Shown here: positions 23,839-33,693 of the stretch, piece after piece | Position numbering within the stretch: position 1 is the stretch's first letter | How the letters are laid out: each line of letters begins with the position of its first letter | Assembly: GCF_014651055.1 (NCBI RefSeq) | Contig: NZ_BMWD01000036.1 | Coordinates: 1-60,706 of the forward strand | DNA: 60,706 nt | From: Streptomyces fructofermentans | Lineage (GTDB): Bacteria > Actinomycetota > Actinomycetes > Streptomycetales > Streptomycetaceae | Direction: 5' to 3' | The notes under the pieces: model-generated | Databases searched by the model: none | The model's input: the letters and a program-made list of their open reading frames with translations, nothing else | Told to the model about the DNA's origin: nothing | Translations under genes and position numbers: made by a program

Positions 23839-25340
23839 CCGGAGCCGGGCAGGACCGGGAAGCGGCGCGGCGCCAGCAACAGCAGGACCAGGAAGGCGAG
23901 TCCGGCCGCGCAGGCGGCGCCGAAGTAGACGGAGTGGACGGCGTCGGCCACCGCCCTGCGTACGTGCTCCGCGGGCGCGCCCGACTCCAGGGCTCCGGTC
24001 ACCGAGTCCAGGTCGCCCGCGCCGCCGAGCCGGGCGGCCAGCACGCCGTTGGCCACCGCTCCGAAGAGGGCGGCGCCGATCGTCTGGCCCGTCTGGCGGC
24101 AGAACAGCACGGAGGCGGTGGCGGTGCCGCGCTCGGCCCAGCCCACGCTCGACTGGACCCCGATGATCAGGGGCAGTTGGAAGAGGCCGAGCGCGCCGCC
24201 CAGGAGCAGCATCAGCGCCGTGGGCTGCCAGGCCTCGCCCGGGTACGGCAGGAACGGGAAGGCGAACAGGATCAGCGTGGCCGCGCCGATGCCGAGCATC
24301 GCCGTGTTCCTGAAGCCGATACGGCGGTAGACGTGCTGGCTGAGCGCCGCCGAGACCGGCCAGCTCAGGGTCCACACCGACAGCACGAAGCCCGCGGTGA
24401 CCGGTGCCAGCCCGAGCACCGCCTGCGCGTACGTCGGCAGGAAGACCGTCGGTGCCACCATCAGCAGGCCGAGTGCCCCCAGGGCCAGGTTCACGGCGGC
24501 GATGGTGCGTCGCCGCCAGACCCAGCCGGGGATGACCGGTTCGGCGGCGCGGCGCTCGACCAGGACCAGCACGGCGATCAGGGCGAGCCCCGTGCCGAAC
24601 AGCGCGAGGGAAGGCGCCGACAGCCACGGCCAGGCCACCCCGCCCTGCACCAGCGCCGTCAGCAGCACGCCTCCGCAGGCGAAGACCGTGAGCGCGCCCG
24701 CCCAGTCGATGCGCGGGCGCCGCGTCCGGGCACGCTCCGGTTCGTGCAGGTGGCGCACGAGGAGCCAGAGCGCGACCGCGCCGAGTGGCAGGTTGACGAG
24801 GAAGATCCAGCGCCAGTCGGCGTAGGTGGCGAGCACCCCGCCGAGCGCCGGGCCGGCGACCGCCGAGACGGCCCAGACCGTGGACAGCCTGGCCTGGATC
24901 CGCGGGCGCTGCTCCAGCGGGTAGAGGTCGGCCGCCAGTGTCTGGACCGTGCCCTGGAGCGCCCCGCCGCCGAGTCCCTGGACCACCCGGAAGGCGATCA
25001 GCGCGGCCATGTTCCAGGCGGCCGCGCAGAGCAGCGAGCCGACGAGGAAGAGGATCGAGCCGGCGATCAGCACGGGCTTGCGGCCGAAGGTGTCGGAGAG
25101 CTTCCCGTAGACGGGCAGGCTGACCGTGACGGCCAGCAGGTAGCCGGAGAACAGCCACGAGAACACCGAGAAGCCGCCGAGGTCGCCGACGATCTGGGGG
25201 ACGGCGGTGGACACGATCGTGGAGTCGAGGGCGGCCAGTCCCATGCAGAGCATGAGCGCGGCGACGACGGCCGGCCGGCGCGCGGGAGCCGGGGGGCGGT
25301 CCGCCGCCGCCGTGCGTGTGCCGGGTGTCGCACTGTCCAC
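23823..25340 (-). CDS. MFS drug/proton antiporter, DHA2 (14-TM) family
   Basis: A 505-aa exporter of the EmrB/QacA class. Motif C-like and DHA2 signatures are LDSTIVSTAVPQI in TM1, SWLFSGYLLAVTVSLPVYGKL (only the first part is diagnostic) and the motif A loop GKLSDTFGRKPV. About 14 hydrophobic segments are seen. The GTG at 25340 follows GGGGGAGG. The inverted repeat CTGTCGCCGACAG lies 53 bp upstream and may bind a regulator encoded elsewhere. The 3' end has been reached by the 31-bp repeat array. The substrate is unknown. Confidence 0.93.
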   Translation of the reverse strand: MDSATPGTRTAAADRPPAPARRPAVVAALMLCMGLAALDSTIVSTAVPQIVGDLGGFSVFSWLFSGYLLAVTVSLPVYGKLSDTFGRKPVLIAGSILFLVGSLLCAAAWNMAALIAFRVVQGLGGGALQGTVQTLAADLYPLEQRPRIQARLSTVWAVSAVAGPALGGVLATYADWRWIFLVNLPLGAVALWLLVRHLHEPERARTRRPRIDWAGALTVFACGGVLLTALVQGGVAWPWLSAPSLALFGTGLALIAVLVLVERRAAEPVIPGWVWRRRTIAAVNLALGALGLLMVAPTVFLPTYAQAVLGLAPVTAGFVLSVWTLSWPVSAALSQHVYRRIGFRNTAMLGIGAATLILFAFPFLPYPGEAWQPTALMLLLGGALGLFQLPLIIGVQSSVGWAERGTATASVLFCRQTGQTIGAALFGAVANGVLAARLGGAGDLDSVTGALESGAPAEHVRRAVADAVHSVYFGAACAAGLAFLVLLLLAPRRFPVLPGSGDRAD

Positions 25341-25392
25341 CGGAGGCCTCCCCCTGCGCCGCGGGGACCTGATTCATTCCCCCTGCATCTAT

Positions 25393-25405
25393 CTGTCGCC
25401 GACAG
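25393..25405. promoter_or_regulatory. Candidate operator upstream of the MFS gene
   Basis: CTGTCGCCGACAG has perfect 6-bp arms around one C and lies 53 bp upstream of the MFS start, in the gap between divergent transporters. No regulator gene is adjacent. Confidence 0.4.
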
Positions 25406-25481
25406 CTTCCCACTTGACCCTCACGTCGCGGCAGGGCGCAGGCTGAGTGGGCCCGGGGGTGGAGACGCCCCCGAGAAGAGA

Positions 25482-25512
25482 TCCACCGGAGGGTGGAGAC
25501 CCCCTAGGGGGT
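25482..25512. promoter_or_regulatory. Inverted repeats upstream of the ABC operon
   Basis: TCCACC-GGAG-GGTGGA (25482-25497) is followed directly by the perfect palindrome ACCCCCTAGGGGGT (25499-25512). GGTGGAGAC also occurs just upstream (25459-25467). The 437-bp gap 25341-25777 thus holds two operator-like sites and a long untranslated stretch before the GTG at 25778; no gene is recognised in it. Confidence 0.5.
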
Positions 25513-25777
25513 CCTCCGTACTACGGCTCGGGGAGGGTTCGTACCGCCGGAGGACGAGAAGCGCACCGGGTGCTCCTTAACCTGGCTTTACGCCGCTGGG
25601 GGGCGGCCCGCCCGGACGAACCACACCTTCGATGGTGGGGTTTTCCCCCGCAGAAGACTGCGCTGGGCACCAGCGCGGGGGACCGCCCCCCGCCGCCAGA
25701 CTTGTGGCCGTACCGAACGACACGAACCCGCCGCGCACCTCGCCGTCCCACCGGGCGGCCGACTTAGGAGACATACC

Positions 25778-26566
25778 GTGACATCGGCTGTAACCATCAC
25801 CAGGCACGGGGGCACTGGAGGGCGTACGGCCGTTGCCGCACGGGCGCGGCAGGTCGTCAAGGCGTACGGGTCCGGAGAGACCCGCGTCGTCGCCCTGGAC
25901 CATGTCGACGTGGACATCGCGCGGGGGCAGTTCACCGCCATCATGGGTCCCTCGGGGTCCGGCAAGTCCACGCTGATGCACTGCCTCGCCGGACTCGACA
26001 CCGTCTCCTCCGGGCAGATCCACCTGGACGAGACCGAGATCACCGGCCTCAAGGACAAGAAGCTCACGCAGCTTCGCCGCGACCGGATCGGGTTCATCTT
26101 CCAGGCGTTCAACCTGCTGCCGACGCTGAACGCGATCGAGAACATCACGCTGCCGATGGACATCGCCGGCCGCAAGCCCGACAAGGCCTGGCTGGCCCAG
26201 GTCGTGGAGACCGTCGGGCTCGCCGACCGGCTCCGGCACCGGCCCAACCAGCTCTCCGGCGGCCAGCAGCAGCGCGTCGCCGTGGCCCGCGCCCTCGCCG
26301 CCCGACCGGAGATCATCTTCGGTGACGAGCCGACCGGCAACCTCGACTCCCGCGCCGGCGCCGAGGTGCTGGGCTTCCTGCGCCGCTCGGTCGACGACCT
26401 CGGGCAGACCATCGTGATGGTCACGCACGACCCGGTGGCCGCCTCGTACGCGGACCGGGTCCTGTACCTCGCCGACGGCCGCATCGTCGACGAGATGCTG
26501 CGGCCCACCGCCGACGCCGTCCTCGACCGCATGAAGGACTTCGACGCCCGGGGGCGCACGTCATGA
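25778..26566 (+). CDS. ABC transporter ATP-binding protein (MacB/LolD type)
   Basis: Cytoplasmic ATPase of 262 aa that powers the permease encoded next. Walker A is GPSGSGKST, the Q-loop is FIFQAFNLLP, the signature LSGGQQQRVAVARAL, Walker B and D-loop IIFGDEPTGNLDSRAG, and the switch His is in VMVTHD. These match the group 3.A.1.122 and 125 ATPases that work with FtsX-like permeases in peptide, lipoprotein or antibiotic handling rather than nutrient import. The GTG follows AGGAG. The last 4 nt overlap the permease start (ATGA, 26563-26566). Confidence 0.96.
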   Translation: MTSAVTITRHGGTGGRTAVAARARQVVKAYGSGETRVVALDHVDVDIARGQFTAIMGPSGSGKSTLMHCLAGLDTVSSGQIHLDETEITGLKDKKLTQLRRDRIGFIFQAFNLLPTLNAIENITLPMDIAGRKPDKAWLAQVVETVGLADRLRHRPNQLSGGQQQRVAVARALAARPEIIFGDEPTGNLDSRAGAEVLGFLRRSVDDLGQTIVMVTHDPVAASYADRVLYLADGRIVDEMLRPTADAVLDRMKDFDARGRTS

Positions 26567-29136
26567 CCGTCTTCAAGACCTCGATGCGCAACTTCTTCGC
26601 GCACAAGGGACGCATGGCCCTGTCGGCCGTCGCCGTCCTGCTGTCGGTGGCGTTCGTCTGCGGGACGCTCGTCTTCACCGACACGATGAACACGACCTTC
26701 GACAAGCTCTTCGCGACGACCTCCGCGGACGTCACGGTGACCCCGAAGGCGGCCAACAACAACGAGGACCCGCAGAACGGCAAGCCGGAGTCGCTGCCCG
26801 CCTCGGTCATCGACCGGGCGAAGCAGGCCGAGGGCGTCAAGTCGGCCGAGGGCGCGGTCAGTTCGATGAACGTGACCGTCGTCGACAGCGACAACGACAA
26901 CATGGGGTCCACCACCGGCGCCCCGACGATCGCGGGCAACTGGACCAAGAACGACCTGCGTTCGATGGAGATCACCTCCGGGCACGCCCCGCGCGGACCC
27001 ACCGAGGTGATGGTCGACTCCGACACCGCCGACAAGCACCACCTCAAGATGGGCGACGAACTGCGCACCATCGCCGTCACGGGCGACTTCAAGGCGCGGA
27101 TCGTCGGTATCGCCACCTTCAAGGTGACCAACCCCGGTGCCGCCGTCGTCTACTACGACACCGCCACCGCGCAGCGCGAACTGCTCGGCGCCACCGGACG
27201 GTTCACCCAGGTCAACGTCACGGCCGACGCCGGTGTGACCCACACGCAGCTCAAGCGGAACGTCTCCGCGGAGCTCACCGGCTCCGGCCCCGCCCTCAAG
27301 GTCCAGACGCAGAAGGAGCTCTCGGACGAGAACCGCGAGGGCATCGGCGAGTTCATGAACGTCATCAAGTACGCCATGCTCGGCTTCGCCGGGATCGCCT
27401 TCCTCGTCGGCATCTTCCTGATCATCAACACCTTCTCCATGCTGGTCGCCCAGCGCACCCGCGAGATCGGCCTGATGAGGGCACTCGGCTCGTCCCGCAA
27501 GCAGGTCAACAGGTCCGTGCTCTTCGAGGCGCTGCTGCTCGGCGTCGTCGGCTCGGTCCTGGGTGTCGCCGCGGGTGTCGGCATCGCGGTCGGCCTGATG
27601 AAGCTCATGTCGTCCGCCGGCATGAACCTCTCCACCGCCGACCTCACCGTCAAGGCCATGACCCCCGTGGTCGGCCTGGTCCTCGGCATCGTCGTCACGG
27701 TCCTCGCCGCCTACCTGCCGGCCCGCCGCGCCGGCAAGGTCTCCCCGATGGCCGCGCTGCGCGACGCCGGTACCCCGGCCGACGGCAGGGCCGGATGGAT
27801 CCGCGGGATCGTCGGCCTGGTCCTCACGGGTGCCGGAGCCGCGGCCCTGTTCACGGCCGCCGGCGCGGAGAAGGCAGCCGACGGCTCGCTGATGCTGGGC
27901 GCCGGTGTGGTGCTCTCGCTGATCGGGTTCGTCATCGTCGGCCCGCTGCTCGCGGGCGGTGTGGTCCGGGCCATCAGCGCGGTCCTGCTGCGCGCCTTCG
28001 GCCCCGTCGGACGCCTCGCCGAGCGCAACGCGCTGCGCAACCCGCGGCGTACGGGAGCCACCGGAGCGGCCCTGATGATCGGCCTCGCGCTGGTCGCCTG
28101 CCTCTCCGTGGTCGGTTCCTCGATGGTGGCCTCCGCGACCGAGGAGCTCGACAAGTCGGTCGGCACGGACTTCATCGTCCAGGGCAACCAGCGGATCGTG
28201 CCCCAGGCCCAGAAGGCCATCGAGTCGACGCCGGGCATGGAGCACGTCACCAGCTACAAGCTGATCGAGGCGGAGCTGACCTCGCCCGACGGCCGCACCG
28301 AGGACAGCGACGTGACGGCCGCGGACCCGACGTACGCGAGCGACCTGCGCCGCGAGACGATCGCCGGCGAGCTGTCGGCGGCGTACGCGAAGGACTCGAT
28401 GTCGGTCGGCTCCGACTACGCCAAGAAGCACGGCGTGAAGGTCGGCGACACCATGACCGTCGCCTTCAAGGGCGGGAAGACCGCGAAGCTGAAGGTCGCG
28501 GCCGTCACGGACGACGACGTGGCCATCGACAAGGGCTCGCGCTACATGAGCATCGCGACGATGGAGCAGTACGTCCCGGCCGACAGGATTCCGCCGAACG
28601 ACATCATGTTCGCCACCGCCGAGGACGGCCAGGAGGCGACGGCGTACGCGGCCCTGAAGAAGGCGCTGGACCCGTACCCGCAGTACCAGGTGCGTGACCA
28701 GACCGACTACAAGCAGGAGCTGAAGGACCAGATCGGCCAGCTCCTCAACATGGTCTACGGCCTGCTGGCCCTCGCGATCATCGTGGCGGTCCTGGGCGTC
28801 GTGAACACCCTGGCCCTCTCGGTCGTCGAGCGGACCCGCGAGATCGGCCTGATGCGCGCCATCGGCCTCTCCCGCCGCCAGCTCCGCCGCATGATCCGAC
28901 TGGAGTCGGTCGTGATCGCCCTCTTCGGAGCGCTCCTCGGCCTGGGTCTGGGCATGGGCTGGGGCGCCACGGCGCAGCAGCTCCTCGCGCTCGAAGGACT
29001 GAAGGTCCTGGACATCCCGTGGCCGACGATCATCGGGGTGTTCATCGGCTCGGCCTTCGTGGGCCTGTTCGCGGCACTCGTGCCGGCGTTCCGGGCGGGA
29101 CGGATGAACGTCCTGAACGCCATCGCCACGGACTAG
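26563..29136 (+). CDS. ABC transporter permease, FtsX/MacB-like, duplicated
   Basis: Membrane permease of 857 aa built as two FtsX modules. The N-terminal helix (about 15-40) and a large extracytoplasmic domain (about 50-240) precede a three-helix bundle with TREIGLMRALGSSRKQV (about 300-320). A second extracytoplasmic domain and a second bundle follow, with TREIGLMRAIGLSRRQL near residue 760. The pattern fits mechanotransmitting exporters. It is coupled to the ATPase by a 4-bp overlap. It resembles in layout the leftward permease at 58052-60589. The substrate is unknown. Confidence 0.94.
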   Translation: MTVFKTSMRNFFAHKGRMALSAVAVLLSVAFVCGTLVFTDTMNTTFDKLFATTSADVTVTPKAANNNEDPQNGKPESLPASVIDRAKQAEGVKSAEGAVSSMNVTVVDSDNDNMGSTTGAPTIAGNWTKNDLRSMEITSGHAPRGPTEVMVDSDTADKHHLKMGDELRTIAVTGDFKARIVGIATFKVTNPGAAVVYYDTATAQRELLGATGRFTQVNVTADAGVTHTQLKRNVSAELTGSGPALKVQTQKELSDENREGIGEFMNVIKYAMLGFAGIAFLVGIFLIINTFSMLVAQRTREIGLMRALGSSRKQVNRSVLFEALLLGVVGSVLGVAAGVGIAVGLMKLMSSAGMNLSTADLTVKAMTPVVGLVLGIVVTVLAAYLPARRAGKVSPMAALRDAGTPADGRAGWIRGIVGLVLTGAGAAALFTAAGAEKAADGSLMLGAGVVLSLIGFVIVGPLLAGGVVRAISAVLLRAFGPVGRLAERNALRNPRRTGATGAALMIGLALVACLSVVGSSMVASATEELDKSVGTDFIVQGNQRIVPQAQKAIESTPGMEHVTSYKLIEAELTSPDGRTEDSDVTAADPTYASDLRRETIAGELSAAYAKDSMSVGSDYAKKHGVKVGDTMTVAFKGGKTAKLKVAAVTDDDVAIDKGSRYMSIATMEQYVPADRIPPNDIMFATAEDGQEATAYAALKKALDPYPQYQVRDQTDYKQELKDQIGQLLNMVYGLLALAIIVAVLGVVNTLALSVVERTREIGLMRAIGLSRRQLRRMIRLESVVIALFGALLGLGLGMGWGATAQQLLALEGLKVLDIPWPTIIGVFIGSAFVGLFAALVPAFRAGRMNVLNAIATD

Positions 29137-29305
29137 ACGCGCGGTCCGGTTCCACCGTGGACGGGGGTCGCGGTGGGGCCGGACGGCGGACGGGGGAGGC
29201 CCGGCACCGCGAGTCCCCGGACTCGCGGTGCCGGGCTTCGGCGTGTCCGGGGCACACACGCGCCCGTCCGCACGCCGGAGGACGGGGCGCCGCAGCGACT
29301 GCCGT

Positions 29306-29693
29306 GCGGGGCGGTCGTACGGGGCGGAGGCGGCGGCGGGCCCGGCGGGCGCGTCCCGGACGGTCGGGATCCGTCCGCCCGCCCCCGGTGTGCGGGGCGG
29401 GCGTGCAGGGTGGCGGCCGCCGCGGGGCGGGTGTGCGGGTCCGGGCCGGGCGCCGGTATGTGCGTGCGCTCGGCCGGGAGGTGCGTGTCGCTCGTGCGGG
29501 GCCGGCGTGGCGCGTGGGGCGGGCGCGCCGGGCCGAGATGGCTTCGCGGGGCGGACGTACGGGGCGGAGGCGGCGGGCCCGGCGGGCGCGTCCCGGACGG
29601 TCGGGATCCGTCCCCGCCCCCGGTGCGCGGGGCGGGCGTGCCGGGTGGACTGGGCTTCGCCGGGCGGGTGTGCGGGTCCGGGCCGGGCGCCGG
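29306..29693. repeat. Direct repeat of about 150 bp in a gene-free gap
   Basis: Two copies, 29306-29456 and 29546-29693, begin GCGGGGCGG, share GCGCGTCCCGGACGGTCGGG, and end GGGTCCGGGCCGGGCGCCGG; they are about 240 bp apart start to start. The 715-bp gap between the ABC permease and mfd (29137-29851) contains no recognisable gene; open frames across it are Gly/Arg/Pro-rich by composition. Confidence 0.85.
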
Positions 29694-29851
29694 CAGGTAC
29701 CCGGCCGGTCGGGCGGGAGATCCGTGTCCCTCGTCCCGGCGGGCGCGGCGCCGGTGACCCCGGCGTCGTACGCTGGAGACCCCCGGCCCGTCAGACGTGT
29801 CGGGCGGTTCGCGTTGCCCACACCCTCGGATTCCCGGATGGACACCTCTTC

Positions 29852-32800
29852 ATGAGCCTGCACGGTCTGCTCGACGCCGTCGTCAAGGACGCCGCACTCA
29901 CCGAAGCGGTGCGGGCCGCCGGCGACGGCAACCGTATGCACGTCGACCTGGTGGGCCCGCCCGCCGCCCGGCCGTTCGCGGTGGCGGCACTGGCCCGCAA
30001 GGCCGGCCGTACCGTGCTGGCCGTGACGGCCACCGGACGCGAGGCCGAGGACCTGGCGGTGGCCCTGCGGTCCCTGCTGCCGCCCGACACGGTCGTGGAG
30101 TACCCGTCCTGGGAGACGCTCCCGCACGAGCGGCTGTCCCCGCGCAGCGACACCGTGGGGCGCCGGCTCGCTGTGCTGCGGCGCCTCGCGCACCCGCGCC
30201 CCGACGACCCGGAGACCGGCCCGGTCTCCGTCGTGGTCGCCCCCGTCAGATCGGTGCTCCAGCCGCAGGTCAAGGGCCTCGGCGACCTGGAGCCCGTGGC
30301 ACTGCGCAGCGGCGGCAGCGCGGACCTCGGCCAGGTCGTGGAAGCCCTGTCGGCAGCGGCGTACGCACGTGTGGAGCTCGTCGAGAAGCGCGGCGAGTTC
30401 GCCGTGCGCGGAGGCATCCTCGACGTCTTCCCGCCCACCGAGGAGCACCCGCTGCGCGTGGAGTTCTGGGGTGACGACGTCGAGGAGATCCGCTACTTCA
30501 AGGTCGCCGACCAGCGCTCCCTGGAGGTCGCCGAGCACGGGCTGTGGGCGCCGCCCTGCCGCGAACTGCTGCTCACGGACGAGGTGAGGGCGCGGGCGGC
30601 CCGGCTCGCGGAGGAGCACCCCGAACTGGGCGAGCTGCTCGGCAGGATCGCGGAGGGCATCGCCGTCGAGGGCATGGAATCCCTCGCCCCGGTCCTCGTC
30701 GACGACATGGAACTCCTCCTCGACGTCATGCCCGAGGGCTCCATGGCCGTGGTCTGCGACCCGGAGCGCGTACGGACACGGGCCACGGACCTGGTGGCCA
30801 CCTCGCAGGAGTTCCTCCAGGCGTCCTGGGCCGCCACGGCGGGCGGCGGCGAGGCCCCGATCGACGTCGACGCGGCGTCCCTGTGGTCCATCGCGGACGT
30901 CCGGGACCGGGCCCGCGAGCTGGACATGATGTGGTGGTCCGTGTCGCCCTTCGCCGCGGACGACGCGCTCGAAGAGGCCGACACGCTGAAGTTGGGCATG
31001 CACGCGCCCGAGACCTACCGGGGCGACACGGCGAAGGCGCTCGCCGACACCAAGGGGTGGCTCGCCGGCGGGTGGCGCACGGTGTTCGTCACCGAGGCCC
31101 ACGGACCCGCCGCCCGTACCGTCGAGGTGCTCGGCGGCGAGGGCATCGCGGCCCGTCTGGAGCCGGACCTCGGCGAGCTGGCGCCCTCCGTCGTCCAGGT
31201 GGCCTGCGGCTCGATCGACTACGGCTTCGTCGACCCGGCGCTCAAGCTCGCCGTGCTGACCGAGACCGACCTGTCCGGCCAGAAGGCCGCCGGCAAGGAC
31301 GGCGCCCGGATGCCGGCCCGCCGCCGCAAGACCATCGACCCGCTCACCCTGGAGACGGGCGACTACATCGTCCACGAACAGCACGGCGTGGGCCGCTACA
31401 TCGAGATGGTCCAGCGGACCGTCCAGGGCGCCACCCGCGAGTACCTGGTCGTGGAGTACGCGCCCGCCAAGCGCGGCCAGCCCGGCGACCGCCTCTACAT
31501 CCCCACGGACCAGCTGGAGCAGATCACCAAGTACGTGGGCGGCGAGGCCCCCACGATGCACCGCCTGGGCGGCGCCGACTGGACGAAGACCAAGGCCCGA
31601 GCGAAGAAGGCCGTCAAGGAGATCGCGGCGGACCTGATCAAGCTGTACTCCGCGCGGATGGCGGCCCCCGGGCACGCCTTCGGCGGGGACACGCCGTGGC
31701 AGCGCGAGCTGGAGGACGCGTTCCCGTACGCGGAGACCCCCGACCAGCTCACCACCATCGCCGAGGTCAAGGAGGACATGGAGAAGACGGTCCCGATGGA
31801 CCGCCTGATCTGCGGCGACGTCGGCTACGGCAAGACGGAGATCGCGGTCAGGGCCGCCTTCAAGGCCGTCCAGGACGGCAAGCAGGTGGCCGTCCTGGTG
31901 CCCACGACCCTGCTCGTGCAGCAGCACTTCGGGACGTTCTCCGAGCGCTACTCGCAGTTCCCGGTGAACGTGCGGGCGCTCAGCCGCTTCCAGACGGACA
32001 CCGAGGCCAAGGCGGTCCTGGAGGGCCTGCGGGACGGTTCGGTGGACATCGTCATCGGCACCCACCGGCTGTTCTCCTCCGAGACCAGGTTCAAGGACCT
32101 CGGGCTCGTCGTCGTCGACGAGGAGCAGCGCTTCGGGGTCGAGCACAAGGAGCAGCTCAAGAAGCTGCGGGCCAACGTCGACGTGCTGACCATGTCCGCG
32201 ACCCCGATCCCGCGCACCCTGGAGATGGCGGTGACGGGCATCAGGGAGATGTCGACGATCACCACGCCGCCGGAGGAGCGCCACCCGGTCCTGACGTTCG
32301 TCGGCCCGTACGAGGAGAAGCAGATCGGCGCGGCCATCCGCCGCGAACTGCTCCGCGAGGGGCAGGTCTTCTACATCCACAACCGGGTCGAGTCGATCGA
32401 CCGCGCGGCGTCGAAGCTGCGCGAGATCGTCCCCGAGGCCCGAATCGCGACCGCCCACGGGCAGATGTCCGAACAGGCCCTGGAGCAGGTGGTGGTCGAC
32501 TTCTGGGAGAACAAGTTCGACGTCCTCGTCTCCACGACGATCGTCGAGTCGGGCATCGACATCTCCAACGCGAACACGCTGATCGTGGAGCGCGGCGACA
32601 ACTTCGGCCTGTCCCAACTGCACCAGCTCCGAGGCCGGGTGGGCCGCGGACGCGAGCGCGGCTACGCCTACTTCCTGTACCCGCCGGAGAAGCCGCTCAC
32701 GGAGACGGCCCACGAGCGGCTGGCGACCATCGCCCAGCACACCGAGATGGGCGCGGGCATGTACGTGGCCATGAAGGACCTGGAGATCCGCGGTGCGGGC

Positions 32801-33385
32801 AACCTCCTCGGCGGCGAGCAGTCCGGCCACATCGCCGGCGTGGGATTCGACCTGTACGTACGCATGGTGGGGGAGGCCGTCGCGGACTACCGGGCCTCCC
32901 TGGAGGGCGGGGTGGAGGAGGAGCCGCCCCTGGAGGTCAAGATCGAGCTCCCGGTCGACGCGCACGTCCCGCACGAGTACGCCCCCGGCGAGCGCCTTCG
33001 CCTGCAGGCCTACCGGTCGATCGCCTCCGCCAACTCGGAGGAGGACGTCAAGGCGGTGCGCGAGGAACTCGTCGACCGCTACGGCAAGTTGCCCGAGCCG
33101 GTGGAGAACCTGCTGCTGGTGGCCGGGCTGCGGATGCTGGCGCGGGCATGCGGGGTCGGCGAGATCGTCCTGCAGGGCACCAACATCCGGTTCGCCCCGG
33201 TGGAGTTGCGGGAGTCGCAGGAGCTTCGGCTCAAGCGGCTGTACCCGGGCACGGTCATCAAGCCCGCGGCGCACCAGGTGCTGGTGCCGCGTCCGAAGAC
33301 GGCGCGGGTCGGCGGGAAGCCGCTGGTCGGGCGGGAGCTGCTCGGGTGGACCGGGGAGTTCCTGACGTCGATCCTGGGGTCGTAG
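29852..33385 (+). CDS. mfd: Transcription-repair coupling factor
   Basis: Displaces RNA polymerase stalled at DNA damage and recruits UvrA; 1177 aa. In order: UvrB-like N-terminal modules (about 1-330, with VVEYPSWETLPHERLSP), the CarD-like polymerase-interacting domain (about 500-575, LETGDYIVHEQHGVGRY), the superfamily 2 motor (Walker A GDVGYGKTE; motif II DEEQRFG; TATPIPRTLEM-type motif III; QLRGRVGRGRERGYAY motif VI) and the C-terminal TRCF domain (about 1010-1110). The ATG at 29852 is chosen because the reading frame upstream is repeat-derived; its ribosome-binding site (GGATGGA) is weak. Confidence 0.97.
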   Translation: MSLHGLLDAVVKDAALTEAVRAAGDGNRMHVDLVGPPAARPFAVAALARKAGRTVLAVTATGREAEDLAVALRSLLPPDTVVEYPSWETLPHERLSPRSDTVGRRLAVLRRLAHPRPDDPETGPVSVVVAPVRSVLQPQVKGLGDLEPVALRSGGSADLGQVVEALSAAAYARVELVEKRGEFAVRGGILDVFPPTEEHPLRVEFWGDDVEEIRYFKVADQRSLEVAEHGLWAPPCRELLLTDEVRARAARLAEEHPELGELLGRIAEGIAVEGMESLAPVLVDDMELLLDVMPEGSMAVVCDPERVRTRATDLVATSQEFLQASWAATAGGGEAPIDVDAASLWSIADVRDRARELDMMWWSVSPFAADDALEEADTLKLGMHAPETYRGDTAKALADTKGWLAGGWRTVFVTEAHGPAARTVEVLGGEGIAARLEPDLGELAPSVVQVACGSIDYGFVDPALKLAVLTETDLSGQKAAGKDGARMPARRRKTIDPLTLETGDYIVHEQHGVGRYIEMVQRTVQGATREYLVVEYAPAKRGQPGDRLYIPTDQLEQITKYVGGEAPTMHRLGGADWTKTKARAKKAVKEIAADLIKLYSARMAAPGHAFGGDTPWQRELEDAFPYAETPDQLTTIAEVKEDMEKTVPMDRLICGDVGYGKTEIAVRAAFKAVQDGKQVAVLVPTTLLVQQHFGTFSERYSQFPVNVRALSRFQTDTEAKAVLEGLRDGSVDIVIGTHRLFSSETRFKDLGLVVVDEEQRFGVEHKEQLKKLRANVDVLTMSATPIPRTLEMAVTGIREMSTITTPPEERHPVLTFVGPYEEKQIGAAIRRELLREGQVFYIHNRVESIDRAASKLREIVPEARIATAHGQMSEQALEQVVVDFWENKFDVLVSTTIVESGIDISNANTLIVERGDNFGLSQLHQLRGRVGRGRERGYAYFLYPPEKPLTETAHERLATIAQHTEMGAGMYVAMKDLEIRGAGNLLGGEQSGHIAGVGFDLYVRMVGEAVADYRASLEGGVEEEPPLEVKIELPVDAHVPHEYAPGERLRLQAYRSIASANSEEDVKAVREELVDRYGKLPEPVENLLLVAGLRMLARACGVGEIVLQGTNIRFAPVELRESQELRLKRLYPGTVIKPAAHQVLVPRPKTARVGGKPLVGRELLGWTGEFLTSILGS

Positions 33386-33390
33386 GGGTT

Positions 33391-33514
33391 GGGGTCGTGC
33401 GGGGCGTACGGGGTCGCACGGGTCCTATGGGGTCGTGCGGGGCGTACGGGGTCGCACGGGTACGGGGTCGCACGGGTCTACGGGGTCGTGCGGGGCGTAC
33501 GGGTCCTGGGGGTG
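33391..33514. repeat. 38-bp repeats downstream of mfd
   Basis: Units with GGGGTCGTGCGGGGCGTACG begin at 33391, 33429 and 33482; the last interval contains an extra 15-bp copy of the GGGTCGCACGGGTAC part. It starts 6 nt after the mfd stop. Confidence 0.88.
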
Positions 33515-33625
33515 GGCCGCGCTCCGTCGGCGGCGCTGCGGGGGCGAGGGCCGAGGTGCGCGGTGCCCCGGTGTCCGTCGCTCGGCGGCCCCGCCGGTGC
33601 CAGGGGTGAGGGGCGGTTACGCCTT

Positions 33626-33660
33626 CCCCCCTTTCCCGGTTCCCCCTTCCCCCTTCCCCC
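33626..33660. repeat. Homopyrimidine tract with TTCCCCC repeats
   Basis: A run of C and T broken by a single GG, containing several 7-bp TTCCCCC or CTTCCCC units. It directly precedes the terminator hairpin at 33661. Confidence 0.75.
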
Positions 33661-33692
33661 TTGCCGAGTCCCGGGCGCCCGGGACTCGGCAA
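33661..33692. terminator. Bidirectional terminator between mfd and a TetR gene
   Basis: A perfect 32-bp palindrome: TTGCCGAGTCCCGGGC (33661-33676) followed by its complement (33677-33692). It lies 2 bp from the end of the leftward TetR gene and about 275 bp after mfd. Confidence 0.88.
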
Positions 33693-33693
33693 T

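Noticed and set aside
25521..25751. Small reverse frame upstream of the ABC operon
   Set aside because: Basic low-complexity product without start signal; it lies in a leader region with dyads.
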